From Pyrinomonadaceae bacterium (GTDB taxonomy: Bacteria > Acidobacteriota > Blastocatellia > Pyrinomonadales > Pyrinomonadaceae): DNA of 64,000 nucleotides. The notes beneath the pieces were generated by a model, which saw only the letters and a program-made list of their open reading frames with translations, was not told the origin of the DNA and ran no database searches. How positions within the stretch are numbered: position 1 is the stretch's first letter; each line of letters begins with the position of its first letter. The stretch spans positions 89,965 to 153,964 of the forward strand of contig JAIBCC010000015.1 of NCBI GenBank assembly GCA_019694395.1. The letters run 5' to 3'. Made by a program: the position numbers and the translations under genes. This document shows positions 52,537 through 60,181 of the stretch, piece after piece.

Positions 52537-52899
52537 ATGCACGAATTATCAATAGCTTGCAGCATTGTCGAAACGGTTGAAGAGAATTTGCCAAACGAAA
52601 ATTCTCGGGCGACCAAAATTTATTTGAAAATCGGGAAAATGTCGGGTGTGGTCAAGGATGCTTTGCTTTTCAGCTTTGACATCGCTACGCAGGACACAAG
52701 AGTTTTCGGGGCGACTCTGGAAATTGAAGAACTTCCCATCATCGTTTATTGTGAGAAATGCCACAAAAACAGTGAGTTGGGTAATCCGCCAATTTTTCGT
52801 TGCGAACATTGCGGAGAACTAACGGGAAATCTTATCCAAGGTAAGGAGATGGAACTTGTTTCCATAGAGGTTGAAGATGGAAAAGCCACGAATTCTTGA
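52537..52899 (+). CDS. hypA: hydrogenase nickel-incorporation protein HypA
   Basis: A 120-residue nickel metallochaperone that delivers nickel with HypB to the large subunit. It starts with the nickel-binding MHELSIACSIVE and has the zinc site CEKCHKNSELG...FRCEHCGE (two CxxC pairs near 74 and 91). Length is typical. It overlaps hypB by 23 bases. Confidence 0.95.
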   Translation: MHELSIACSIVETVEENLPNENSRATKIYLKIGKMSGVVKDALLFSFDIATQDTRVFGATLEIEELPIIVYCEKCHKNSELGNPPIFRCEHCGELTGNLIQGKEMELVSIEVEDGKATNS

Positions 52900-53563
52900 A
52901 GTCAGACAGGGTATTTTGAAGAAAAACGATCAGCTCGCGGGAGATTTGCGGGGACGTTTTCATAATGCAAATATTTGCGTAATTGATTTAGTTTCCAGTC
53001 CCGGAGCCGGAAAAACCGCCTTTCTGGAAGAAACTTTACGACGTTTGAACGAACAGGGTTTTAAGGTTGCGGCATTAGTTGGCGATTTGGCAACAGAAAA
53101 CGATGCCAAGCGTTTGGAGCGAAGCGGAGTTCCTGTCCGTCAAATCGAAACACACGGAATTTGTCATCTCGAAGCAGAAATGATCGAACGAAATCTGGAA
53201 GGCTGGGATTTGGAAGAACTCGATTTTTTGTTCATTGAAAATGTCGGAAACCTTGTTTGTCCTTCGAGTTACGACCTCGGCGAAGATGCGAGAGCAGTTT
53301 TGCACGCCGTTACCGAAGGCGAAGATAAACCTTTGAAATATCCAACGATTTTCAACAGCTCCGACATAGCGATCATTACCAAAATTGACCTTGCGGAAGT
53401 TTGCGAATTCGACCGCGAAGCGTGTTACGAAAACATTCACGCTGTTCGCCCCGGAATTCCGATTTTGGAAACTTCGGGCAAAAAAGGAATCGGTTTTGAT
53501 GAATGGTTCGCCTATTTGAAAGATTTGAAAAAAGGCGTTGGCTCACGGGCTAAGGCAGTTTGA
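52877..53563 (+). CDS. hypB: hydrogenase nickel-insertion GTPase HypB
   Basis: A 228-residue SIMIBI-class GTPase that drives nickel insertion. P-loop SSPGAGKTAF, metal-binding Cys-His in HGICHLEAEM, switch region ENVGNLVCPSSYDLGED and guanine-specific ITKIDL are visible. The N-terminal CCxxxC high-affinity nickel site and the His-rich storage tail of some homologues are absent. ATG 52877 is chosen over TTG 52871. Confidence 0.95.
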   Translation: MEKPRILEVRQGILKKNDQLAGDLRGRFHNANICVIDLVSSPGAGKTAFLEETLRRLNEQGFKVAALVGDLATENDAKRLERSGVPVRQIETHGICHLEAEMIERNLEGWDLEELDFLFIENVGNLVCPSSYDLGEDARAVLHAVTEGEDKPLKYPTIFNSSDIAIITKIDLAEVCEFDREACYENIHAVRPGIPILETSGKKGIGFDEWFAYLKDLKKGVGSRAKAV

Positions 53564-53569
53564 AACAAG

Positions 53570-53833
53570 CAGAAACGTAAAAACAAATTAAACCATTTGA
53601 GTTTCTGCGGCGTTATTTGAAAATTCCTTAAAAATCGCTGAAAGCGATAAACATAATAGCGTAGGGTGAAACCCTACGAACTATAAAAACGACATTCCGA
53701 CTCTGAAGGAGTCGAACACAAAACATTGATTGTTCGACACTTACAGCGTCGAAACGCTTTCTTGATTTAACGTAGGGTGTCGCTCATTACATTCGCTTTA
53801 CCCTACGCTATTTTATTTGTCCCCTTTGGGGAC
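53570..53833. repeat. hairpin array upstream of the group 2a hydrogenase
   Basis: The 334-bp gap between hypB and the group 2a small subunit is packed with palindromes: gcagaaac/gtttctgc arms (53570-53608), tcgctgaaagcga (53635-53647), cgtagggtgaaaccctacg (53660-53678), cgactctgaaggagtcg (53698-53714), cgacacttacagcgtcg (53735-53751), a longer cgtagggt/accctacg pair (53771-53807) and gtcccctttggggac (53819-53833). The gtaggg stems resemble one beside the transposase, so the array is probably of REP type. It may also govern expression of the genes behind it. Confidence 0.8.
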
Positions 53834-53897
53834 GTTCAAGGAATTTCACTAAAGCCAAACAAAGTTTTGAAAATAAAATTGTTAAGGAGAAAACCAA

Positions 53898-54869
53898 ATG
53901 GCTAGTTTGTTGTGGTTACAAGGTGGAGCTTGTAGCGGTAACACAATGTCATTTCTGAATGCGGAAGAACCAACTGCGGTTGATTTGGTAACGGATTTCG
54001 GAATTGATGTTTTGTGGCATCCATCTTTAGGGATGGAGCTTGGCGACCAGGCTAAAAAAATCTTTTGGGATTGTGCCAAAGGCGAAAAACCACTCGATAT
54101 TTTCGTATTTGAAGGCTCGGTCATCCAAGCCCCGAACGGAACGGGACGTTACAATATGTTTGCGGATCGTCCGATGATGGATTGGGTCAAAGAACTCGCT
54201 TCGCAAGCTCAAATCGTGGTCGCAATCGGCGACTGTGCGTGTTGGGGAGGAATTCCCGCAACTGCACCAAACCCTTCCGAATCAACAGGTTTGCAATACC
54301 TAAAACGCAATCACGGCGGATTTTTAGGAGCAAATTTCAAATCGAAGATGGGCTTACCCGTTTTGAATATTCCGGGTTGTCCCGCTCACCCTGATTGGGT
54401 TACGCAAATTCTGGTCGCTGTTGCTTCAGGTCGTGCCGGAGATTTATCGCTCGATGATCTGCAACGTCCGTCAACATTCTTCAAAACCTTTACGCAAACC
54501 GGCTGCACCCGCAACCAATACTTTGAATACAAACAATCAACCACGTCCTTCGGTGAAGGCACACGTCACGGTTGTCTTTTCTACGAATTCGGCTGTCGCG
54601 GACCAATGACTCATTCGCCCTGCAACCGCATTTTGTGGAATCGTCAATCGTCAAAAACCCGTGCCGGAATGCCCTGCACAGGCTGCACCGAACCGGAATT
54701 TCCGTTCCACGATTTGGCACCCGGAACCGTGTTTAAGACGCAAAAAATTAGCGGAGCGATTCCGAAAGAATTGCCCGAAGGCTCAGACCATTTGACTTAT
54801 TCGGCTCTCGCTGCAACTGCTCGAATTGCCGCTCCGAAATGGTCAAAAGAAGATATGTTTGTCGTTTAA
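53898..54869 (+). CDS. hucS: [NiFe]-hydrogenase small subunit, group 2a (Huc/Hup-type)
   Basis: A 323-residue cytosolic iron-sulfur subunit without Tat signal. It opens with the group 2a signature LWLQGGACSGNTMSFLNAEEP: Cys12 is kept but the second proximal ligand is Asn15, in line with the three-cysteine [3Fe-4S] clusters described for Huc. Other ligands are in GDCACWGG, IPGCPAHPDW, QTGCTRNQYFEYK, GCLFYEFGCRGPM, HSPCNRILW and GMPCTGCTEPEF. A strong ribosome-binding site (aaggag) precedes the ATG. The enzyme should oxidise H2, possibly at trace levels, passing electrons to the quinone pool. Confidence 0.93.
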   Translation: MASLLWLQGGACSGNTMSFLNAEEPTAVDLVTDFGIDVLWHPSLGMELGDQAKKIFWDCAKGEKPLDIFVFEGSVIQAPNGTGRYNMFADRPMMDWVKELASQAQIVVAIGDCACWGGIPATAPNPSESTGLQYLKRNHGGFLGANFKSKMGLPVLNIPGCPAHPDWVTQILVAVASGRAGDLSLDDLQRPSTFFKTFTQTGCTRNQYFEYKQSTTSFGEGTRHGCLFYEFGCRGPMTHSPCNRILWNRQSSKTRAGMPCTGCTEPEFPFHDLAPGTVFKTQKISGAIPKELPEGSDHLTYSALAATARIAAPKWSKEDMFVV

Positions 54870-54883
54870 GGAGAAAAATTTTT

Positions 54884-56512
54884 ATGTCAGTTACAGCTAC
54901 TGCAACAGGAAATGCGATTGATTTGCACGTTTCGCCACTCGGACGGGTTGAGGGCGATTTGGATGTGCGTGTCAAAATCGAAGACGGCGTGGTGACCGAT
55001 GCCTGGACGGAAGCCACAATGTTTCGCGGTTTTGAAATTATTTTGAAAGGAAAAGACCCGCAAGCAGGTTTAATCGTAACTCCAAGAATTTGCGGAATTT
55101 GCGGCGGAAGCCATTTGTATAAATCGGTTTACGCACTCGATACCGCATGGGCAACCGAAGTTCCCGAAAACGCAACTTTGATTCGGAACATCGCTCAAGC
55201 CTGCGAAACTCTGCAATCCATTCCGCGTTATTTTTACGCGATTTTTGCGATTGATTTCGTCAATAAAAATTACGCTAAAGCCAAAGGTTACGATGAAGCC
55301 GTTCGCCGTTTTGCACCTTTTGTTGGAACAAGTTACGAACACGGGGTAACCACTTCAAATAAACCGGTCGAAGTTTATGCAATCTTTGGCGGTCAGTGGC
55401 CACATTCAAGTTTTATGATTCCAGGCGGCGTAATGTGCGGACCAACTTTGTCAGACATTACCCGTTCAACTGCGATTCTGGAATATTGGAAAGACGAATG
55501 GCTCGAAAAACGTTGGCTCGGTTGTTCGGTTGACCGCTGGATGGAAAACAAGACCTGGGAAGATGTTTTGGCTTGGTGTGACGAAAACGAAAGTCAGCAT
55601 AATTCCGATTTGGCATTTTTCATTCGTTATTCGATGGAAATCGGCTTGGACAAATACGGACAAGGCGTTGGAAATTATTTAGCCACCGGAACTTATCTTG
55701 AACCTTCGCTTTATACAAAACCAACCATCGAAGGCAGAAATGATGCTTTGATTGCGACTTCAGGTATTTATTCGGGCGGGCAATTCCACGATTTTGACCA
55801 TTTGAGAGTTAAAGAAGATACGGCGAGTTCTTTCTATAAAGATTATGGTTTGCTGCATCCTTGGGAAGGTCGCACCGAACCAATTGATCCGCAAGACGGG
55901 AAGAAAACGGATAAATATTCTTGGGCGAAATCTCCGCGTTATGATGTGCCGGGACAAGGATTTATCCCGCTTGAAGTCGGTCCACTGTCACGTCAAATTA
56001 TGGCGGCAAAACCAGGAGTTGGCAGCCACGCCGATCAAGACCCTTTAATCCTGGATGTTATTAACAAACTCGGTCCGAGCGTTTTTACACGCCAACTCGC
56101 CCGTGTCCACGAAGGTCCGAAACTCTTCAAAAAAGTTATGGAATGGATCAAAGCAGTTGATTTACATGACCGGTTTTATATCAAACCCATCGAACACGAA
56201 TCGGGCAAAGGTTTTGGCTCCACCGAAGCGGCTCGCGGCTCTTTGTCGGACTGGATCGTTATCGAAAATGGTAAAATCGAAAACTATCAGGTCGTTACGC
56301 CGACTGCCTGGAATATCGGACCGAAAGACGGAAAAGGAACGCATGGACCAATCGAAAAAGCCTTTATTGGAACACCGATTGTTGATGTGGAAGACCCTGT
56401 GGAACTCGGTCACGTTGCCCGCAGCTTTGACTCTTGTTTGGTTTGCACCGTTCACGCCTACGATGGCAAATCTGGTAAAGAGCTTTCTCGTTTCAAAATG
56501 GGCGGAATGTAA
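54884..56512 (+). CDS. hucL: [NiFe]-hydrogenase large subunit, group 2a (Huc/Hup-type)
   Basis: A 542-residue catalytic subunit. L1 is TPRICGICGGSHL (Cys70, Cys73), L2 is SFDSCLVCTVH (Cys518, Cys521, His524), giving all four nickel cysteines. The 18 residues after His524 form the peptide to be removed on maturation. Blocks FRGFEIILKGKDPQAGLI, FGGQWPHSSFMIPGGVMCGPTL and NIGPKDGKGTHGP are typical of group 2a. The start at 54884 has an aaggag site and follows hucS by 14 bases. An inverted A/T-rich repeat lies just downstream. Confidence 0.95.
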   Translation: MSVTATATGNAIDLHVSPLGRVEGDLDVRVKIEDGVVTDAWTEATMFRGFEIILKGKDPQAGLIVTPRICGICGGSHLYKSVYALDTAWATEVPENATLIRNIAQACETLQSIPRYFYAIFAIDFVNKNYAKAKGYDEAVRRFAPFVGTSYEHGVTTSNKPVEVYAIFGGQWPHSSFMIPGGVMCGPTLSDITRSTAILEYWKDEWLEKRWLGCSVDRWMENKTWEDVLAWCDENESQHNSDLAFFIRYSMEIGLDKYGQGVGNYLATGTYLEPSLYTKPTIEGRNDALIATSGIYSGGQFHDFDHLRVKEDTASSFYKDYGLLHPWEGRTEPIDPQDGKKTDKYSWAKSPRYDVPGQGFIPLEVGPLSRQIMAAKPGVGSHADQDPLILDVINKLGPSVFTRQLARVHEGPKLFKKVMEWIKAVDLHDRFYIKPIEHESGKGFGSTEAARGSLSDWIVIENGKIENYQVVTPTAWNIGPKDGKGTHGPIEKAFIGTPIVDVEDPVELGHVARSFDSCLVCTVHAYDGKSGKELSRFKMGGM

Positions 56513-56515
56513 TTT

Positions 56516-56553
56516 GATTTTCGATTTTTGATTTTGGATTTGCGATTGGATTG
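56516..56553. repeat. gattttcgatttttgatttt-type dispersed repeat
   Basis: The inverse of the tract inside mfd at 11629-11677, sharing an 18-base block. It sits directly after the hucL stop codon, between it and the maturation protease gene. Confidence 0.7.
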
Positions 56554-56594
56554 ATTTATTTTTCGGTCGCAAATCCTTTTCACACTAGCTGTAA

Positions 56595-57095
56595 ATGCAA
56601 GAAAATAAACAAATTCTAATAATCGGCTGCGGAAATCTTTTACGAGGGGATGATTCTGTCGGACCGATTATAATTCGCCGTCTTTGGGAGCTTGGGCTTC
56701 CCCAAGGTGTTTTTTGTGCTGACGGCGGAACAGCCGGAATGGATGTGGCGTTTCAGATGCGGGGCAAAGAAAAGGTCATTATTATCGATGCTTGCAAAAC
56801 GGGTGAAGCGGCTGGAACAGTTTTCAAAGTTCCGGGCGAAGAACTCGAAAACCTTCCGCCGCTAACCGACATTCATACACATAACTTTCGCTGGGACAAT
56901 GCTTTGGCTTTCGGACGCTGGCTTTTGAAAGATGAATATCCAAAGGACATTACGGTGTATTTGATCGAGGGCGAAAACTTTGAATTCGGCGAAGTTTTAA
57001 GTCCGAAAATCAAGGAAACGATGGAAAAACTAGCCGTTAAATTATTGGACGAATTACGTCTGGAAGTTGAAAAAAATGCCGCAGCTTCAGCTTGA
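56595..57095 (+). CDS. hydrogenase maturation endopeptidase (for group 2a)
   Basis: A 166-residue member of the HyaD/HybD protease family, the second in the window. It has GCGNLLRGDDSVGPIIIRRL (acidic ligand), VIIIDACKTGE (Asp near 72) and DIHTHNFRWDNAL (His region near 100). Its position right behind hucL implies HucL as substrate, while the protease at 42755 serves HhyL. It overlaps the next small gene by 20 bases. Confidence 0.9.
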   Translation: MQENKQILIIGCGNLLRGDDSVGPIIIRRLWELGLPQGVFCADGGTAGMDVAFQMRGKEKVIIIDACKTGEAAGTVFKVPGEELENLPPLTDIHTHNFRWDNALAFGRWLLKDEYPKDITVYLIEGENFEFGEVLSPKIKETMEKLAVKLLDELRLEVEKNAAASA

Positions 57096-57372
57096 AATTA
57101 CCGAACAAGGTTATTTGATATTACCGCAAACCGTTGCGACACAATACTTTTCCGAAGATGTTTGCGTAGCGATTTGGCGGGAACCCGAACTCTGGATTTT
57201 GCCGATTCATAGTTCAAACGCAGGCGGTTTTTTACTGAAACAACGCAACGCACTCGGCGACCGCAGCGTTTTGATTCACGAAGTTTTGCCGAACGAATGG
57301 AAAAGCGGAATTTATCCGACATTTTGGGACGCAGAAAACGGCTCAATGCGAATCGCTTTGAAAAATGCCTGA
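57076..57372 (+). CDS. small hydrogenase-linked protein A
   Basis: A 98-residue cytosolic protein (MPQLQLEITEQGYLILPQTV...ELWILPIHSSNAGGFLLKQRNALGDRSVLIHEVLP). No cofactor motif and no membrane segment. Its start lies within the protease gene and its stop overlaps the next start (ATGA), so it belongs to the group 2a operon. I do not recognise the family; an accessory or assembly role is inferred from context only. Confidence 0.7.
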   Translation: MPQLQLEITEQGYLILPQTVATQYFSEDVCVAIWREPELWILPIHSSNAGGFLLKQRNALGDRSVLIHEVLPNEWKSGIYPTFWDAENGSMRIALKNA

Positions 57373-57586
57373 TGAACGCGAAAAGATTATCGAAGAAAAA
57401 TTCGTTCGCACCGAAATTATCGAAGAACGCGGACAATGGGTTGTTTATCTTGAAGTCGGCGATTCTGAAAGATCTGTCAGACATCGGATAAATGCCTACT
57501 ACAAAAAGAGTTTGGCGGAAATTGCCGCAAAATGGATCAAACGAACCGCCGAAAAAGAGCAAGTTTTTCCTTTTGATAGAGATTAG
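57365..57586 (+). CDS. small hydrogenase-linked protein B
   Basis: A 73-residue, highly charged protein (MPDEREKIIEEKFVRTEIIEERGQWVVYLEVGD...). It overlaps the preceding gene by eight bases, showing translational coupling. No known domain. It ends just before an A/T repeat (57591-57620) that separates it from the TPR gene. Confidence 0.68.
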   Translation: MPDEREKIIEEKFVRTEIIEERGQWVVYLEVGDSERSVRHRINAYYKKSLAEIAAKWIKRTAEKEQVFPFDRD

Positions 57587-57590
57587 TTTG

Positions 57591-57620
57591 TTAATTGTTC
57601 ATAGTTAATTGTTAATTGTT
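57591..57620. repeat. ttaattgtt-type dispersed repeat
   Basis: Units of ttaattgttaattgtt and ttaattgttcatag lie between small protein B and the TPR gene. The same unit in inverse orientation (attaacaattaacaattcac) occurs inside the NHL gene at 60245-60268. Confidence 0.65.
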
Positions 57621-57656
57621 TCAATAATTTACACGCCAAATTAACCATTGAAATTT

Positions 57657-58853
57657 ATGCTTAGACCACAACCAATTGGAATTTTCCCAATGCCAGCCAA
57701 CTATTTGGTTTTGCCTGAAAGTTGGCAAGATTCGGCTGATTACCAAAATCTTTTGAACGGAATTTTGCCGAAAGAAGATTCATTTTATAAATTTGCCATT
57801 GAAGGCGAAATCGAAAAAGCCTTAGCCGAATTGACTGGTGATTCGCCCGAAACAAAACTTAACCGTTTTATTTTGAACAGTTCTCATGAGCTTTATTTTC
57901 AATTAAAACAAGAGCTTACAGGCGATCTGGAAAAAATTCTGGACGTTGCGGCATATACCTTAAATTACATTTCCGCACCGCCAAGTGCCGAAAATTTAGA
58001 TGATGAATTAATGGCTTTTGTTTTGATGGCAAACGCTTCGCATAAAATTGAGCAAGGTCAAATTGAAAATTCGATCAATCTTTTACAACTGGCTTCCGAA
58101 TTGGCAAAAGCTGTTTCTCCAATACTTTACGGACAAATTTTGACGAGTCTCGCGGAAACTCAACATCAGTTTTTCGGAGCTAATGCAAATGTTGTTCAGA
58201 CTTATAAAAATGCGATTGAATCTTTGAAAAAGACCGAATTGAAAACCACCAAAGCATCTTTGCAAATGAATCTCGGCATTTGTTACCAAGAAATTTCCAG
58301 CGGAAATCGCGGTGCATTGCTCGAAGCCGTCAAATGTTATCAAGAGGCTCTGAAATTTTTCACCCGCGAACAATTTCCTGAAGAATTTGCCTTCGCCCAG
58401 AACAATTTGGCACTCGCATATCTTTCGATGCCAATGACCGAAGCCAGCGATCAGCTCCGCGTAGCTATTGCAATACAAGCACTTAGAGAAGCCTTAAAGG
58501 TTTATAAAAAGGAAACACACATTGAACTATGGGCAAGCACGCAACTCAATTTAGCCAATGCTTTGCAATACGCTCCGACTTCACACCCGGAGGAAAATTT
58601 GCAGGAAGCGGTCAATCTTTACGAAGAAATTTTGAGTGTTCGCCAACCAACTCAAAATCCTGTCGGCTACGCTCGTCTTTTGGCAAATCAAGGCAATGCT
58701 CTCGCTCATTTGGGAATTTTTAATCACGCAATTCCGAAGCTAAATGAGGCGATCAATATATTTAATCAAATTGAAGATACTGATTCCGCAAATTCAATCC
58801 GAGAGATTTTAGACGAAATTGAAGCAAATAAAACTGTCGCCGCAACCAATTGA
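57657..58853 (+). CDS. TPR-repeat protein of group 2a hydrogenase operon
   Basis: A 398-residue soluble protein. After an N-terminal segment (PIGIFPMPANYLVLPESW) there are at least four tetratricopeptide-like units in the second half (LQMNLGICYQEISSGN, FAFAQNNLALAYLSMP, LWASTQLNLANALQYAP, YARLLANQGNALAHLGIF). TPR proteins mediate protein contacts; here it is likely a scaffold for the group 2a enzyme or its assembly. ATG 57657 is chosen over TTG 57648. It is three bases upstream of the next gene. Confidence 0.75.
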   Translation: MLRPQPIGIFPMPANYLVLPESWQDSADYQNLLNGILPKEDSFYKFAIEGEIEKALAELTGDSPETKLNRFILNSSHELYFQLKQELTGDLEKILDVAAYTLNYISAPPSAENLDDELMAFVLMANASHKIEQGQIENSINLLQLASELAKAVSPILYGQILTSLAETQHQFFGANANVVQTYKNAIESLKKTELKTTKASLQMNLGICYQEISSGNRGALLEAVKCYQEALKFFTREQFPEEFAFAQNNLALAYLSMPMTEASDQLRVAIAIQALREALKVYKKETHIELWASTQLNLANALQYAPTSHPEENLQEAVNLYEEILSVRQPTQNPVGYARLLANQGNALAHLGIFNHAIPKLNEAINIFNQIEDTDSANSIREILDEIEANKTVAATN

Positions 58854-58856
58854 TTT

Positions 58857-59219
58857 ATGGAGCTTTATCAAAAACAACAATTCGATTTTTTATTGATGAC
58901 TTCGGCGGAAAGATTTGCCGAACGAATCGTCCAACGCTGCGAAGGTCAAGATAACGCTTTGGCTCGAATCAAAGAAAATCGCAATGCGGAAGGGGTTTGG
59001 CTTGATCAATTTGTAGATGCTATTTTTCAAGATTTTCTAATCGACAATACCGCCGGAGCAACTTTTATTTTGTCCGCTTTAGAACGTCGAAACATTGAAT
59101 TTAACGCCAATGGAAAAATCGAACAAGTCTTGCAAAGTATGGCAAAACAAGCATTCGCAGATTTATTGCATATAAAAACAATTGAATCCTTAGAACAATC
59201 AATCGGCGTAGGAGCATAA
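58857..59219 (+). CDS. small helical hydrogenase-linked protein C
   Basis: A 120-residue helical cytosolic protein (DFLLMTSAERFAERIVQRCEG, FVDAIFQDFLIDNTAGATFILSALERRNIEFN). No recognised domain. It is packed between the TPR gene and the NifU-Rieske gene, so it is probably a small accessory subunit. A short hairpin (cgcac/gtgcg, 59233-59252) lies between it and the next gene. Confidence 0.68.
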   Translation: MELYQKQQFDFLLMTSAERFAERIVQRCEGQDNALARIKENRNAEGVWLDQFVDAIFQDFLIDNTAGATFILSALERRNIEFNANGKIEQVLQSMAKQAFADLLHIKTIESLEQSIGVGA

Positions 59220-59265
59220 CAGACAGAAACCCGCACATTAGTAAGGGTGCGAAATACAAAGATTT

Positions 59266-60147
59266 ATGACGACAGCGACAGCACAATCCGAACAACTAAC
59301 CAAACTTCAGTCGGAAGATTTTGAACAAATCGCCGAAAAAATTGATAAGGCGTTGAAAAATGTCGAGGATTTAATGGACGAAAACGCCAGAATGCACGCT
59401 CTCGGCTTGAAAACCGCAATTGAAGATTTTCATAAATTTGCCTTGACCAAAATCGTCCAAAAATTGAAATCCGACGAACGCGGAAAAGAGCTTTTGTTTG
59501 AATTGGTTGATGAACCGAGCGTGTATGCTTTGCTTCAATTACACGGCATCGTCAAGCCGAATATCAACGCAAAAATTTCGCAGATTTTGGAAATGGTTCG
59601 CCCGTATATGCAATCGCACGGCGGCGATGTCGAATTTGTAAGTTACGAAAATTCAACGGTTTATGTCCGTCTAATGGGTTCGTGCAATGGTTGTTCGCAA
59701 TCTGCGGTTACGCTTCGTGAAGGCGTTGAAGAAGCATTGCTTCACAATATTCCCGAAGTCAAAAAAGTTGAAGTTGTTCCGAATGAACCGAGTCCGAGTC
59801 TGATTCAAATCGAATCGCTGAAATCTTCAAAAACAAGTGGCTGGATCGAAACTTATGCAGTTGAAGATGTGCCGAACGGTTCGAAAAAATGCTTCAAAAA
59901 TGAAAAGGAAAATATTCTTATCATTAATGTTGACAATCGTTTGAGTGCGTATCGCAACGAATGTCCGCATCAAGGTTTGCCACTTGATGGCGGAATGCTC
60001 GAAGCCGATGAACGGATTTTGACCTGTCCTTGGCACGGCTTCAAATTCGACGCAAATTCCGGCGAATGCCTGACCGCTCCGGCTACTCAATTAGAAGTTT
60101 TTCCTTTGAGAATTGAAAACGGAAAAATTTTAGTCAGACCTTTGTAA
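59266..60147 (+). CDS. NifU-like plus Rieske fusion protein
   Basis: A 293-residue soluble iron-sulfur protein. An N-terminal helical segment (1-95) is followed by a NifU C-terminal-type domain (about 100-165; VRPYMQSHGGDVEFVS, GSCNGCSQSAVTLREGVEEAL with its CxxC) and a Rieske [2Fe-2S] domain (about 190-290; CPHQGLPLDGG and CPWHGFKFD, i.e. CxH and CxxH). Such fusions occur in high-affinity hydrogenase operons and are candidates for electron transfer out of the enzyme or for cluster assembly. Both roles are inference. Confidence 0.88.
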   Translation: MTTATAQSEQLTKLQSEDFEQIAEKIDKALKNVEDLMDENARMHALGLKTAIEDFHKFALTKIVQKLKSDERGKELLFELVDEPSVYALLQLHGIVKPNINAKISQILEMVRPYMQSHGGDVEFVSYENSTVYVRLMGSCNGCSQSAVTLREGVEEALLHNIPEVKKVEVVPNEPSPSLIQIESLKSSKTSGWIETYAVEDVPNGSKKCFKNEKENILIINVDNRLSAYRNECPHQGLPLDGGMLEADERILTCPWHGFKFDANSGECLTAPATQLEVFPLRIENGKILVRPL

Positions 60148-60181
60148 ATGGTTAAATGTTAATTCGTTTTCTGAAAATCTT

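Noticed and set aside
53635..53833. Regular palindromes considered as a CRISPR array
   Set aside because: The stems differ in sequence from one to the next, the spacing is irregular, and no cas genes are present; a REP-type array fits better.
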